NCBI GenBank assembly: GCA_029990175.1
Contig: JARKIP010000017.1
Location: forward strand, 18,308,001-18,372,000
Direction: 5' to 3'
Source of the DNA: Petunia secreta
Lineage: Eukaryota > Streptophyta > Magnoliopsida > Solanales > Solanaceae
DNA: 64,000 nt
Of the stretch, positions 44,119 through 55,480 are shown piece by piece. The notes beneath the pieces were generated by a model, which was not told the origin of the DNA, searched no databases, and was given only the letters and a program-made list of their open reading frames with translations. The position numbers and the translations under genes were made by a program. Positions within the stretch are counted from its first letter, which is position 1. Each line of letters starts with the position of its first letter.

Positions 44119-45364
44119 AGTATGTAAGTTCTACATATTCTTCAGTTATTATATAGGGATCAAATAATCTAAGGAAATCATTTCCAAATAATAATTTATT
44201 AGAAGTACTATGTTCTACTACATCTATTTTAATAGGAATTTTTATAGACTCCTTTTTTATAGTTTCTACTAGTAAATCTATCTCTACATATTTATTTATT
44301 TCGTATTCATTTCCAAAGTAGTCTTCATATTTATAGGATTCTATTAAATCTTTATATCTATGATTTTTTATCAGACTTCCTTCAATATGACTTCTTGCTG
44401 CACCAGTATCTATTAGCGTCACATAATAACTTATACTTTCATTTATTACCGAAACTAAAATATTATACTGCCCTGCTCTATTATTTTTAGTTAAGTCAAA
44501 TCTTGTTCTATCCTTTATGGCACTACTTCCTATCCTTAAAGTCCTACTTTCTTCAAAACTTATTCTTTTTTGTACGGAAATTCTAGACTCTGTTAAAGCT
44601 CTCTGTACTTTATCAAATTCCATATATAAATCCTCAGGCAAAGTTATTTCACTTTTATCTCTTATTGGTTCGTATTCTAAATTAGAATTAAATATTTTTG
44701 GTATTAAACATTTCTTACCTCCTAGCTTATCTTTTATCACATGTTTGCTAGTGAAAGCATACACTACTTTAGCAGTAATGCTAATTGCATCACTATTGGG
44801 TTTCATATCTATTCCATGCATCTTATAATACATGACTAAAGCTTGATTTTTATTGGGTTCTCTCATACTTATGCTAAAATTCGGATTTATGGTGAACTTA
44901 ACCTTTTGATATATCAAATTTCCTTTCATTATAGCTATAAGACTATCCTTTAGACTACTCGTTATTCTATCATCTGCTAAATATATTTCTATCGGAGTAT
45001 CTATCCCTTCTTGAAAATAAGCCTTCATCATAATTTGTATTCCTCCAATATATATACTAGTTAATTTATTTCTTATACCTTCTGGTATTTTATTCAATTC
45101 TTGTTTTATTAAGTCTTCACTAATAATAGGAATCTTTACGTTCCCTTGGGTATGTCTTATCTGTATAGGATATTCTTGTCGATGCGCTATATAGTAAGTA
45201 TATTTTTCTCTTCTAAAATAAGGTTGCTCATATATATCCTTTATTCTTAAATCTAAATCTTCTTTTGAAATCTTTTCAAAAGTTTTTGGATCAAATATTA
45301 ACCTTTGTTTAAAACTTCCTTCTTCGTCTCTTTCTTCCTCGTAAATATAACTACTCATCTTCAC
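44084..45364 (-). CDS. Pararetrovirus movement protein + retropepsin-like domain (copy C, open)
   Basis: 426 codons without a break. 30K-type movement-protein core at about residues 70-215 (IYIGGIQIMM, EIYLADDRI). C-terminal retropepsin-like part with LIDTGAARSH at ~317-326 and LLFGNDFLRLF ~75 residues later (the usual LLLG reads LLFG here, a possible mutation). It overlaps ORF2 by 14 and pol by 35 bases. Because the same start, stop and overlap occur in copy D, the separation of this ORF from pol is a viral property and not decay. Confidence 0.82.
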   Translation of the reverse strand: MKMSSYIYEEERDEEGSFKQRLIFDPKTFEKISKEDLDLRIKDIYEQPYFRREKYTYYIAHRQEYPIQIRHTQGNVKIPIISEDLIKQELNKIPEGIRNKLTSIYIGGIQIMMKAYFQEGIDTPIEIYLADDRITSSLKDSLIAIMKGNLIYQKVKFTINPNFSISMREPNKNQALVMYYKMHGIDMKPNSDAISITAKVVYAFTSKHVIKDKLGGKKCLIPKIFNSNLEYEPIRDKSEITLPEDLYMEFDKVQRALTESRISVQKRISFEESRTLRIGSSAIKDRTRFDLTKNNRAGQYNILVSVINESISYYVTLIDTGAARSHIEGSLIKNHRYKDLIESYKYEDYFGNEYEINKYVEIDLLVETIKKESIKIPIKIDVVEHSTSNKLLFGNDFLRLFDPYIITEEYVELTYYGRRIQIPRTS

Positions 45365-46605
45365 TTTCAGTCACTATTTCATATAGACTATAATCACTAA
45401 GCTCACTACCACTATCTTCTTCCGGCACTAAATTTATTTCTTCTTCTAAAGTTTCCATAAACTTTATTTGTTTTTTATATTCTTTCTTATTTCTATTGGG
45501 GCACTCATTAGCATAGTGTCCTTCCTGATGGCAAACATAACATTGACACCTTTTCCTTCTTGGTGGATTCCTATGTTTCTTCTTTTTCCAATATTGCTTA
45601 TACCTTTTTTTATGTTTTCTAGGAAATTTTACCCATTTATATCTTTTCTTAAACTTTCTATTTTTAAATCTTTTTGTAGGGGGACATCCGTAACCTCCTA
45701 CTTCTTCATTTTGTTCACAACAAATTCCTCTTTTAGCATGCTTATATATTTTCAGATTTTCCCTTTGAATTTTACACCAATCGTTGATTTTTGCTTTAGC
45801 AAATTCTATTCTACCTCCTAAGGTTGCTCTATGATCTGGGATTTCTAAATTTTCATATTCTTCCATTAATCTAGGTCCATAAGGAGGGGGGTAATTTTAC
45901 GAAATGTAAATCTGCCATTTGTTGATAAATTTGATTTGGTGATATTCCTAATCTTGCTTCATAAAAATATTTTTGAAATTCACATGTATAATTTTCAAAA
46001 TAACACATATCACATATTGATAACTGATTCAAATTTTTCATAGCATCATTTTTTAATTTTAGTTGTCTTCTTTCCTCGTTATCTAGGTCCTGTCCTAAGA
46101 ATTCAAATCTTATCGCATTTTCTAATGTCGTTATTAAATCTTTAGTGCTAGTTTTAGCCTTTAGTTCCTCCTTTAATATTTCTGGTAATTCTTTATACCA
46201 TAGCCCTATACTTCCACGCATTGTTCCGTATAAATATCCTAATGCTCTCTGCACATCCATTCCTTCTTTAGTTACTACCGAAAAACTATGTTTTACCCAT
46301 TGTGTTATCATTTCATCTTTATTTTTAGTACAATCTAAGTTAAGGTATATACCCATAGGATACAAACCTTCTGGTTCTCTAATTACTGGTTCAAACTCAT
46401 ATCTTGTCCTATTATTATTATTTTGTCTTCTTATATAATAATTTCGCCTATCTACATATTTCCTAATATAGGGTTCATCATCAAATCTTTTTTCATCACT
46501 TCGATTTATGTATTCAACTAACTTTTCAAGATTATCTAATTCAAGATTGGTGACTTTATCTAATGCATTTTGTATATCACTTTTGTTTGGATTAATAATA
46601 GTCAT
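45351..46605 (-). pseudogene. Chimeric leader ORF-ORF2 capsid gene (copy C)
   Basis: The first 39 codons are the leader ORF (MTIINPNKSDIQNALDKV to NRSDEK). At about 46500 the frame passes, still in frame, into ORF2 at RFDDEPYIRKY. The deletion removes the rest of the leader ORF, ORF1 and about 215 codons of ORF2, joined at an A-rich stretch common to both sides. The capsid core follows (RGSIGLWYKELPE). At 45890-45895 a run of six C (five in copy A) shifts the frame and stops it at 45871. The C-terminal part with the basic region and knuckle CYVCHQEGHYANEC is open at 45866-45351. Confidence 0.85.
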
Positions 46606-47269
46606 TTAAAGAATATAGTTCTATCAGAAGCATGAATTAAAGAACAAATCTATATTTAACTAAATATTAAACATTCTTGAGTTAGCATAAATACCTCTTG
46701 TGCCCACTTCGCTTCCTTCAATATCTGCGCAACCTCTTAGACCTGCAACCTGTGCCTCGCTAATCCTAACCTTGGCCTTGAAGAAATTAACGATGCTTGC
46801 CGTATGTGGATTAAAGGCTGGGTCTCTAAGATCTTTTAAGAGATTTTGAGATATTAACGTTGGCTAATTTGGACAGAAGGTAAATAGTTAAAACAAGAAC
46901 ATGTAGTATTTAGATAAAAAGACTTGGCTCTTTTATTCAATACTTCTTCAGAACTATACAAGAAGATTTTTAGAACATAGTGAAGGGATACACACAATAC
47001 TCAATTATAAGTGAACTTGAGCTGTGTTCTCCTTCTCTAAACTGAGCGTTATATAGAGGCTCAATTGTCTAATATTGTAGTGGAGAAAATCAGCCTAGAC
47101 TACTTTCTCCCTAGCCATAATTTCTACTTTACACTTGTTCCACCACTTAACCATTTTGGGTCTTGTCTAGCAGAGTGATGAGACCTTAGTGTGCAAGGTG
47201 TCTCCTTTTTTGAATAGTATTTTTAACTTTTTTGAAATGCTGATTTTCATTCTTTACACGTGGTATGTT
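46606..47269 (-). promoter_or_regulatory. Pararetrovirus promoter and leader (copy C)
   Basis: Same as 27396-28059: TATA box at about 47047-47056 and AATAAA at 46932-46937 on the minus strand, followed by the ~67-codon open leader frame (about 46870-46668). It lies internally in the array, between the ORF4 of one unit and the next unit, so any transcript from it would enter the chimeric ORF. Confidence 0.75.
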
Positions 47270-48475
47270 CTACAATATAATTTCAAAATCCATTTCATCT
47301 TCTTCTTCTGATATTTCCTTCTTTTTCTGACAGTAATGACACTGATGCGATATTCCTTCATCGTGATTCATTATTTCACATAGCCTTTTTAGGGTAACTA
47401 GATGTCCTCCAAGCATTCCTCGATTTATCTTTTCGGACAAGGTCCTCAGATATCGTACATTAGCCATCATAGGTTCATGTTTATCCTTATAACTTATTAT
47501 TACCATCTTCTCTGTTAAACTGTACACCCAGAACTTTTTCTCATCAGCTTCTTTTCTAAGTGCTTTGTATAATACCTTAGCTCCTAAGGCTCTTCTGAAG
47601 AATATCCATTCTTCTGAGAATTTGGGGACTTGATCATATTTTTCTTTTTCTATAATTCCACGTAGCTGGTTAGTAGAACCAATCTTAATTAAATAATTTG
47701 AAGAAGAGGTAAAGTCCGGAGCTGCACTAGTTATCTTCATAAATATAATTCCCTGAGGTTGACATCCTTTACTAAAGGCTTGGACTGCACTCTTAATTAG
47801 ATCTGGGAACATCTTGATTGCTTCTAAATCCTTCTTAAAATAAATTGTATCAATAAATCCATATTTGAACAGTCTACATGAATGCTCAGGTTCCATGCCT
47901 CCTGGAAATATCGTAATTCTTGGATATACTCCAGCATATTCGATAACAAATGTTCTTCGGTTGGGACTATCTTTTTCAAAATTTCCATCATACATAAATT
48001 CAACTATGGCTTTGTATTCTTCCATGAATATTTCCTTTTCTTTACGAAATCTTTCTTCAGAATTCTTTTTCATATCCGTAGGGCAAGATCTTTTTAATAA
48101 TTCTGAATAAGAATTACTACTCATGGGATATTTATCCCTAGTTTCTTCTTTAGGCTTTTCAGCCTCTTTTTCAAATACTGGTTCCGATTTTGGTTTAGTA
48201 ACCTCCTCGGACTGAGTTACACTGCTAGCTTGTTCTGGAATCTTTTCAAATTCTTCTAAATTCTTTATAGAATCATAGAGAGAATTCAGTCTCTCTTTAT
48301 GATAGTGCTCAATTTCTTTTCTTTGCTGTATTTCTTTTCCTAATTTTCGAAATTCTTTTTCCACTTCTTCTCTGTATTTCTTTATCCGTTGATCGGATTC
48401 TTCAAGTGCTAAATCAAATGCTGCTTTCATTTTGCAAACTTCTTCCAACATCTTTTCCTTGATTTGATAATCCAT
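47270..48475 (-). CDS. Pararetrovirus ORF4, transactivator/inclusion-body-like protein (copy C, open)
   Basis: 401 codons from MDYQIKEKMLEEV (48475), overlapping pol by 62 bases. N-terminal coiled coil (about residues 20-75), a Pro/Glu/Lys-rich middle, then the transactivator-like half (IFPGGMEPEHSCRLFKYGF; SKGCQPQGIIFMKI) and the terminal cluster HDEGISHQCHYC. In caulimovirids this class forms inclusion bodies and permits reinitiation on polycistronic RNA; that role is inferred from position and general features. An upstream in-frame ATG at 48607 lies deep in pol and is unlikely. Copy A has a stop where this copy reads SPNRRTF. Confidence 0.78.
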   Translation of the reverse strand: MDYQIKEKMLEEVCKMKAAFDLALEESDQRIKKYREEVEKEFRKLGKEIQQRKEIEHYHKERLNSLYDSIKNLEEFEKIPEQASSVTQSEEVTKPKSEPVFEKEAEKPKEETRDKYPMSSNSYSELLKRSCPTDMKKNSEERFRKEKEIFMEEYKAIVEFMYDGNFEKDSPNRRTFVIEYAGVYPRITIFPGGMEPEHSCRLFKYGFIDTIYFKKDLEAIKMFPDLIKSAVQAFSKGCQPQGIIFMKITSAAPDFTSSSNYLIKIGSTNQLRGIIEKEKYDQVPKFSEEWIFFRRALGAKVLYKALRKEADEKKFWVYSLTEKMVIISYKDKHEPMMANVRYLRTLSEKINRGMLGGHLVTLKRLCEIMNHDEGISHQCHYCQKKKEISEEEDEMDFEIIL

Positions 48476-49735
48476 TTCTAGATAAGAAATCTGCATGAAA
48501 GTTGTGAACACCTTTAATAATCTGAATTTTAAAAGTATGGCTTGATAGAAGTACCTGCCACCTGATTCTTCTCCTGTTAGCGATACTTCCAGAAATCTTA
48601 TTTTCAATAAATGCTTTAACCTGAGTATTATCAGTCCTTAATATGAATTCTTTCCTTATTAACCATATCTCAAAGGTTTTTATTGCTCTAATTACAGCTA
48701 ATAACTCTTTTTCGTTTATATCATAATTTAATTCTGCTCCTCGAAATCCTCCGGATGCATATCTAAGAACTATCTCATCGCCTTGCCTTTTTAATACTGC
48801 TCCCCAATATTTATCGGAGCCATCTGTTTCTAATATTAATTCATCTTCATCTTTTGGGAGAGGCATTGGTTTTAACTCTCTTATAGCTTCCTTAATTTTT
48901 ATTACTTCCTTAGTATCTCCTTTAGTCCAACTAAATTCCTTTTTTCCCCTTAATTTTTTCTGTAAATTTTCTCTTAGTTTTGCTCCATTTTTTATAAAAT
49001 TATTTGCATAGTTTAAATGTCCTAAGAAGCTTTGTAGTTGTCTTTTGTCGCTAAATTCAATAGGAAAATCTAAGATACTTTTAGCTATATGAGGTTGTAA
49101 TTCTACTTCTCCCTTACATATAATCAAACCTAAATATTCTATTTTTTCTTTTCCTATTTCTGCTTTCTTTTTTGATAATACTAATCCATTCTTGAAAGCT
49201 TCTATAGCAAATACAAATAAATGCTTGTTATGATCTTCCCAATTATTAGAGTATACTAGTATATCATCTATATATACTATTATAAAATCACTATACTTTT
49301 TATATATAGCATCTAGCTTTTCTTGAAATATACTTGGGGCTGTTTTTAGTCCCATAGGTAGGACATTCGATTCATAATGTCCTTGGGGTGCACTAAAAGC
49401 AGTGCATTCCTTAGAATCTTCCTCTAATTCTATTTGGAAAAATCCTGATTTACAATCAAATTTAGAATATATTTTGCTATCTTTTATTTTTTCAAATATT
49501 AATTCTTTTCTTGGTAAAGGATAACTATAATCTATAACCTTTTTATTGAGAGGCTTATAATTTATTACAAGTCTTGGCTTACCTCGTTTTTCTTCACTCC
49601 AGTTTCTAACCAAGAAACTTGCACAGTTATAAGGACTTTTACTTTCTCTAATTAAATTATATTTTAGAAGTTCTTCCATAATAATCTTATAGTCCTTCTC
49701 ATCCTCTACACTATATAACATTGGCTTTTGTTTAA
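48414..49735 (-). pseudogene. Pararetrovirus pol, RT and RNase H part (copy C)
   Basis: Carries about residues 212-649 of pol: KQKPMLYSVEDEK, YIDDILVYSNN, LPMGLKTAPSIF, ETDGSDKYWG (the RNase H ETDAS box has changed to ETDGS) and the C-terminus QNESSI. The protease part lies 9.2 kb away at 58977-59603 because of the gypsy insertion between them. It ends at the 5-bp target duplication TAAGT (49736-49740). Confidence 0.88.
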
Positions 49736-49740
49736 TAAGT
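49736..49740. repeat. Target-site duplication TAAGT, left
   Basis: TAAGT directly before the LTR start TGACACGACCC. The same five bases follow the other end at 58972-58976. Removing the element rejoins viral pol in register with copy A. Confidence 0.93.
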
Positions 49741-52274
49741 TGACACGACCCGGAACCAGGTTAGGCCGTGCGGGCACCCGACATCCTCCCCTAGACCCGT
49801 CGGGCGAACCCTTACCAATTAAATTAGGCAAATAAATATAATTCAATTCATTAATAAGAACAAGGCTTTAAAAAAATACTGACATACTGATACCTCTAAG
49901 CTGTACAAAAGAAATTACAGCTGACTACCCAACATACTAGGTTTAGGGTTATCCAGACTAGACATCTAAGAGTACACAAGAAGACAAATACCTCCTGAAG
50001 GGAGCAAAATGCAACTGAAATAATAACCAATAAACTGGTGGCCATCCGGAATAAAAGCTGGCTCACCCTGACAGCTGAAGTCGTCTTCGCTCCTTCACAA
50101 CGTGGCAAACTCAATCCTGGAGTGAACCTGCCGAAGCGAAATAGATAGAAAAAGAAACAAACAACAAACAAGGGTGAGTCAAAAGGACTCAATAAGTGGG
50201 GCAGACTAGCCACCTCAAAGAATAGGATAGCTAGCCAGGGAGAAGAAACAGATAAACCAAATTTCTTTTATTTAAATTATAAAAAGGTAGAGCCAGATAA
50301 CAACCGAAAACACGTAAGAAACTTATAAACTCAACCAAGGATGCGTGCCAGAAACATAACAACAAATAAGAAATGCACATATAAGCAGAACAATAGTTAT
50401 GTACCACAAGTTTACATAATGGTATAAAATAAAATGAAATAAAATGAAGTGAGATGAAATATGATGCGAAGGGTCACATGTGCCCGTCATCCCATCTCGA
50501 AGCGGAATACTCCTGCATTCGAGGGGAAATCCAATCTGATAACCAACTGGAGCGGAATACTCCTGCTCCTGGGGCGGAATACTCCTGCACCCGATATAAT
50601 ATAAACCAGAGGCGGAATACTCCTGCACTCTCCTGGGGCGGAATACTCCTGCACCCGATATAATGTAAAGCTGAGGCGGAATACTCCTGCACTCAATATC
50701 TGACATAAGAGCGGAATACTCCTGCTCTTGGGGCGGAATCCTCCTACCCTCAATGTGATACAATGGAGCGGAATACTCCTGCTCCTGGGGCGGAATACTC
50801 CTGCCCTCAATATGATACAATGGAGCGGAATCCTCCTGCTCCTGGGGCGGAATACTCATGCCCTCAATATGATATGCAATGTAATGCATATGAATGCAAT
50901 GTGATGCAATAACCCTTCACCGGCACGGGACTCTCATCGACAACCGGGAAGTAGATGCCAACTCGCAGCCAGGGTACAATGCTCAAATCCTCAATACCAT
51001 ACCAACAATAGGACATAACATATAATATATAATATAAATCCAAAGCTAAGGCGTAATGAGTACGCCTATCGGCAGCTACACACGTAAGGAATACGTGGTA
51101 GAAAATCCACGAGGCCAGGTGCCTCCAAAGAAATGGATATAAACACTTACCTCTCTCAAAAGTTAGCATTGCGACCAACAACCGCGTTATTTTTGAATGC
51201 ATTGCCAAACGATCCCACTGTGATCAATAAGCAGAAAAATATATCACATTAGGCTAAAGGCTTCATCCCTCACATCGTAGGGCAATCCAGGTAGGAACCT
51301 GATACCCTATTCGCATACGCAATACGCAGGCCAGGCCTATATACAGGGTTTAAGGCCACATAACCAAATCCCAAATAAATTATATTTATAAGTTGCCCAT
51401 AACTCACTGAGCACGAATACATAATCAATTTCATTATCGGGATCCATTTGACCCTTTAAACTATCAATTTACGTCATTAGGGCGATGTCTAATATTCCTA
51501 TTTTTACCGCAAAAATATATTTAAACACACGTAATAAACTCAAATACTATATTAGGATCATTACCTGAATGTTTCAGGGTGAAAATTCTACTTTTTCCCG
51601 GCCCCTTTTCTTATTTTCTGGCATTTCTCCACTGCGTATTTTTTTGTTTCGCGTCTCTGCTATTTTAGCTCCAATGCTCCTGTGCGTATTGCTACTGCTA
51701 AGCTAAGGGATTAAATCCCTTAGCTTGACCGACATACATAATTAATTTTTAATTATTATTTTTTTTGTTTTCTTTTATTATATTTTCTTTTCTTAACGAA
51801 AATTAAAATAGTACCCTACGATATTCGAAATAATTCCAACTTTTGCATACAAGTTATACAAAATATATGTAACATACTCGCGAAGGCGGATCTCAAATTG
51901 GACTCCCGAAACTCAAGATGCGAATTTAAATGAAAAGAAGTCAAATTATTTAACTTTCGGCATTTTAGCGGAAACTAGCCGAACAACATCGAAATTCACT
52001 TTCGAAAGTTCACAAAAGTCATAAATAATCATACGAACCCAACGGCGCTTTCGGATTTCGAATCGGAGCTCATTCGGCAAAAACCGAGCTCGAAAATCTC
52101 CTTTTAATATTAATTGCCAATAAAAACTGAAACCTTCTTCCGATGCCTACCAAACGAGGTCTAATTTAGCTCAAATTTTGCAGACATGTCCTAATGGACA
52201 TTACGAATATTTTAAAATTATCGGCACGCCAATCGGAGTCCTAGCTTCCGAAACGACTGACCGAGGTCGTTTCA
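49741..52274 (-). repeat. LTR of gypsy element 2, 3' LTR (2534 bp)
   Basis: Plus strand begins TGACACGACCCGG and ends GAGGTCGTTTCA. The neighbouring TTCTCCTCCACTTA (52275-52288) is the reverse of a polypurine tract. It contains the GCGGAATACTCCTGC minisatellite. Its outer third is distantly alignable with the LTR of gypsy element 1 (ACCCTACGA..CTCGGA style text), so the two belong to related families. Confidence 0.92.
50497..50868. repeat. Minisatellite GCGGAATACTCCTGC, about 12 copies (left LTR)
   Basis: The 15-base core, with few changes, occurs about 12 times, often in pairs separated by TCCTGGG and then 18-25 bases of spacer (CTCAATATGATACAATG or CCCGATATAATAT). The core contains an imperfect dyad GGAATACTCC. 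Apparent ORFs across it (for example 50323-50889 minus) are repeats of an HIEGRSIPPQEQEYSAPLY-like phrase and are artefacts of the array. Confidence 0.92.
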
Positions 52275-52288
52275 TTCTCCTCCACTTA

Positions 52289-53159
52289 AACTCTCGTTCG
52301 TCCTCGAACGAGCCTAAATCTAAAGCAAGATTTACGCAGATAACAAGAGAACTTGTACAACCTTCATAAACTACTCCACGGACATGATCTCATAATTACA
52401 GAATCAGAGTTATGACATGCACATCAAACCCTTGGATAAAAACATAGCTGGATAATATCATAACGTCATTGCCCAAGTTATTCTGACTAAACCGATCCTT
52501 CCTCGATCACGAGAGGAGAATTCTGCATTTTCGAAGCAAAGATATACGAAACTCTGGATGGACTAACATGATTCAGCCGAGAATCACCTTTTCGATATAC
52601 CTTTCGATATAGAACAAGTCGATGAAACAAAGAATTAGCTTACGCTTGATGTAATAGGGGGAACTTTTGAAGTACCTTGTCAGTACACATTATAGAAGAT
52701 TTGATGCAAGCTATATTATTTTTACAAACACACTAGGCAACATCTCAGTTGATGTTAGTGTTGTTCCGCAAGCTCCTTGTGGGAATGTAGTTACTCATAT
52801 CCTAATGTATGTCAAAGGTTCATCTGAACAGGGTCTATATATAAGGATAAGGATCAGGCAAATACTTCTGGATAGTATGATGCAGACCAGGAATGATCTC
52901 CAGACTGAACACCTACTTTAGGGTATTTTCTTTCAATTGAAAATATTATGACTTGAAAAAGTAAAAATAAAGGAGACACGTAGTTGAACCATGAGCTGAG
53001 GCAGAATACTAGTAACAAAGTTGATTACATGAGCGCTTACAACGCTAAAGTAACCTCTCAAGGAGTTAAGGTGTGAAGGAGATATGCCAATGATGGATGG
53101 ACGACAAGCTGCACTAGATCTTTCACTCTAAATTTCCATGAAGTAAAACAGCATCAGTA
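52289..53159. other. Interior of gypsy element 2, no gene recognised
   Basis: No ORF with family features. Begins with CTCTCGTTCGTCCTCGAACG, matching in style the region next to the polypurine tract in element 1 (CTCTCGGCCGTCCTCGGACG). Confidence 0.4.
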
Positions 53160-53480
53160 TGAGGATCTAGTTCTAGTTGAATACAGACAGATAGCCCAAG
53201 GAAAACCGAAGTCACCATACAGGGTCACTACTGACGGTGTTCTCATGTATAAAGATAGACTTTGTATTTCTGATGTCACAGATTCACGTGGACAGATTAT
53301 GATAGAGGCACATTATTCCAAATACACTGTTCATCCAGATTCGACTAAAATGCACCATGATCTTAAGCAGATTATTGGTGGGATAGAATGAAGTGTGACA
53401 TAGCAGGATTTGTGGCTCAGTGTTCTAATTGCCAGCAGGTTAAAGTCATGTCATCTTTTCAGACTTTATATTTTCAGCAG
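53160..53480 (+). pseudogene. Gypsy integrase zinc-finger remnant, opposite orientation to its element
   Basis: The plus strand reads DGVLMYKDRLCISDVTDSRG, IEAHYSKYTVHPDSTKMHHD and, after a one-base shift near 53375, a WWDRMKCDIAGF stretch and CSNCQQVKV. This is the HHCC finger and preceding segment of a Ty3/gypsy integrase. The LTRs, PBS and gag remnant of the surrounding element all point the other way, so this piece was inverted or came from another element. Confidence 0.7.
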
Positions 53481-55259
53481 ATAGATACGTATATATGATC
53501 AGGTTGCCAGCTTATCCCTATCATTAATAGATTATTAGTGGGTTTAGCAATGATCGACACTCATTGTAGATTTCTACCGTAGCCTTACTTTGGGTCGTGA
53601 GAAAAGTGATATCAACACCTCAGAGATTTAATATTACCATTCAGTATTTGGAGGAAGACTCCTCCACTTAAAGCACAAACTCATGTAGCCATTTGTATAG
53701 GAATAACCATCCTCGCACAGTCTGCTGGGCTAAAGAAGATTTGGCTAAAAGCTGAACGTAAGCAGACCGAAGCTACCAACTACCCTTTCGAGTTGCCAAA
53801 CAGCTGCAACTCTCAAGTTCACAATTCCATACCTTTGCCGTAAACACCACCGCCCGATGGATGGTACTTCTATATAAAAATTTCGGCAGAGTTTCCCCTG
53901 AAACTGGACGATCCGCAAAAACAGAACCAGCACTATACTATACATGGGAATGGATACCCGGATAAACTGATAACATAAACATGTTAAACGGATAACAAGA
54001 TGAGACAACTGGACCAAAACAATAATATGCTTCCAAAATAATAATATGCTTACCCGGCCACAATAACACGTACTCTGGCTCAACACAGGGAACGTCACAA
54101 GCGGCTACCAATCGCCCAAACTCACTAGTGCCGGACGAAGAAGAAATGGAAATAGATCGAGGATAGATATAATTAGAGCTTCAGAAAGTTCATCTTCTTA
54201 TTTGCTTGACTACCAAAGCTAGACTACTTTCGCGTCAAGCGAGCCAAAAAATCGCAATTGAAGAGATAGACATTAAATAAGCTTTATGGAAAAACATCCA
54301 TACCAATTTAACCTCCCAATAAGAAGGAAACTCTGATAATTTACCAGAATACCCTTTTATAACTTAAACAAGCTTATAGAATAACATGACTTACTAACAT
54401 TTCAAACCAAGAGGAGACACATAGATCGAGTATTACTTATTGATCACTTTACACCAGAAGAAACAATGACACTTCCTGATGTTGATAAATAAGAATCCCA
54501 TCATCCTACCAGCACTGAGTTCTAAAGAGAGGTAGACTGACTTGACATTATAACAGAAGGTGGCACAACAGGATGCCAAGCAAACAATAGCGACACTCAC
54601 TGTCAAATCTCTCATATTTAGATTAGATAAACTAGTAGGGTCTCATAAATGCCAGGAATAAATCGTATCAGAAACTCACCCCTCTACCGCAACCAATTCT
54701 TAATTACGACAATATCCAAGGAAACCGTCGAAACATGATAAGACACACCATTTCCAGATCGATCGGAAAGATAAATCTTACTTACAGATAAGGGAAGAAG
54801 AAACACACGGGCCTACTACATCGGATGCCTCAGCATCCTGCCAGACTGGTAGTTCATAAAACTGCCTTTACGGCTGAACTAAGCCGCTACACTGATAATT
54901 ACTTCTAGAAGAACCACTACCACTGCCCTCTCGACCTCTACTGGATGGTGGCATTTCTCTGATTAATTAAAATTTACATGAAATTCCTGCGACTGTGCAG
55001 GTGCCTGAGGGCAAGAAGAAGGACGATTGTCTACTTGCTGGAGTAAGGAAAAACTCCTCAAAGGATAACCAGACTCATGACAGTGATAACACCCTTTTCC
55101 CTGAAAATGGTAGCTGGAAAGATTGTCGATAGCTATAAAGAGAAAAACTGGGTCTAATCTTGATGAACTACTTGCACACTTTGAGAATCACGCTCTACAA
55201 GCTGAGATAACCTGGAAGGTGACTTCAAAAAAATAATCAGAACACTTACCTCCAAATGA
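53481..55259. other. Interior of gypsy element 2, mostly unrecognised
   Basis: No supported ORF. Two short stretches recall gypsy element 1 on the minus strand: GGATGCCTCAGCATCCTG at about 54826 (the gag-protease linker) and a serine/arginine/glycine-rich stretch near 54905-54955 (nucleocapsid-like). Confidence 0.4.
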
Positions 55260-55480
55260 GGTACCATGGTTGCCCACCAGGGCCACGAGATTTCTTGCTC
55301 TCCCGCTCTAACTTACGGTATGCCTCGAGCCTTCGAGCAATATCAACAACAATATCAAATGAAATCCCGACCTCAATCTCTCGAGCCATCTGGGATCTCA
55401 AGGAAAAAGAAAGGTCATCAATAAATCTTTGAATCTCTCGAAAGGCTCATGAACTAGTTCAAATGCATATTCGGCCATTT
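55260..55480 (-). pseudogene. Gypsy gag remnant
   Basis: The minus strand reads RFIDDLSFSLRSQMAREIEV, then ISFDIVVDIARRLEAYRKLE and a basic tail, the C-terminal part of Tekay-type gag (compare the ARRMEDIFARADAEREAKRS region of element 1). It agrees in orientation with the LTRs. Flanking frames are broken and no full gag is present. Confidence 0.65.

Larger units (their letters stand above)
43597..49740 (-). mobile_element. Endogenous pararetrovirus copy C (second part of a head-to-tail array)
   Basis: On the minus strand from 49740: RT and RNase H end of pol, ORF4, promoter region, leader ORF fused to ORF2, end of ORF2, movement-protein ORF, and the protease part of pol, ending at 43597 (after IIKQKT). 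It reads on from copy D across the gypsy insertion, so C and D are one array of about 10.3 kb. The second unit lacks the end of the leader ORF, all of ORF1 and the first ~40% of ORF2. Confidence 0.9.

Noticed and set aside
48475..48607. Upstream ATG extending ORF4 by 44 codons
   Set aside because: It lies deep in the pol frame. The ATG at MDYQIKEK gives the short overlap seen at the other gene borders and is shared by copies A, B and C.
50323..50889. Minus-strand ORF of 188 codons (and 222 codons at 56918) with repeated peptide phrases
   Set aside because: It is the translation of the LTR minisatellite; several frames are open at once because of the repeat, and there is no start context or family match.
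52178..52921. Plus-strand ORFs of 63 and 84 codons near the gypsy 2 LTR end
   Set aside because: First is inside the LTR; second has no recognisable domain and lies in the decayed interior.
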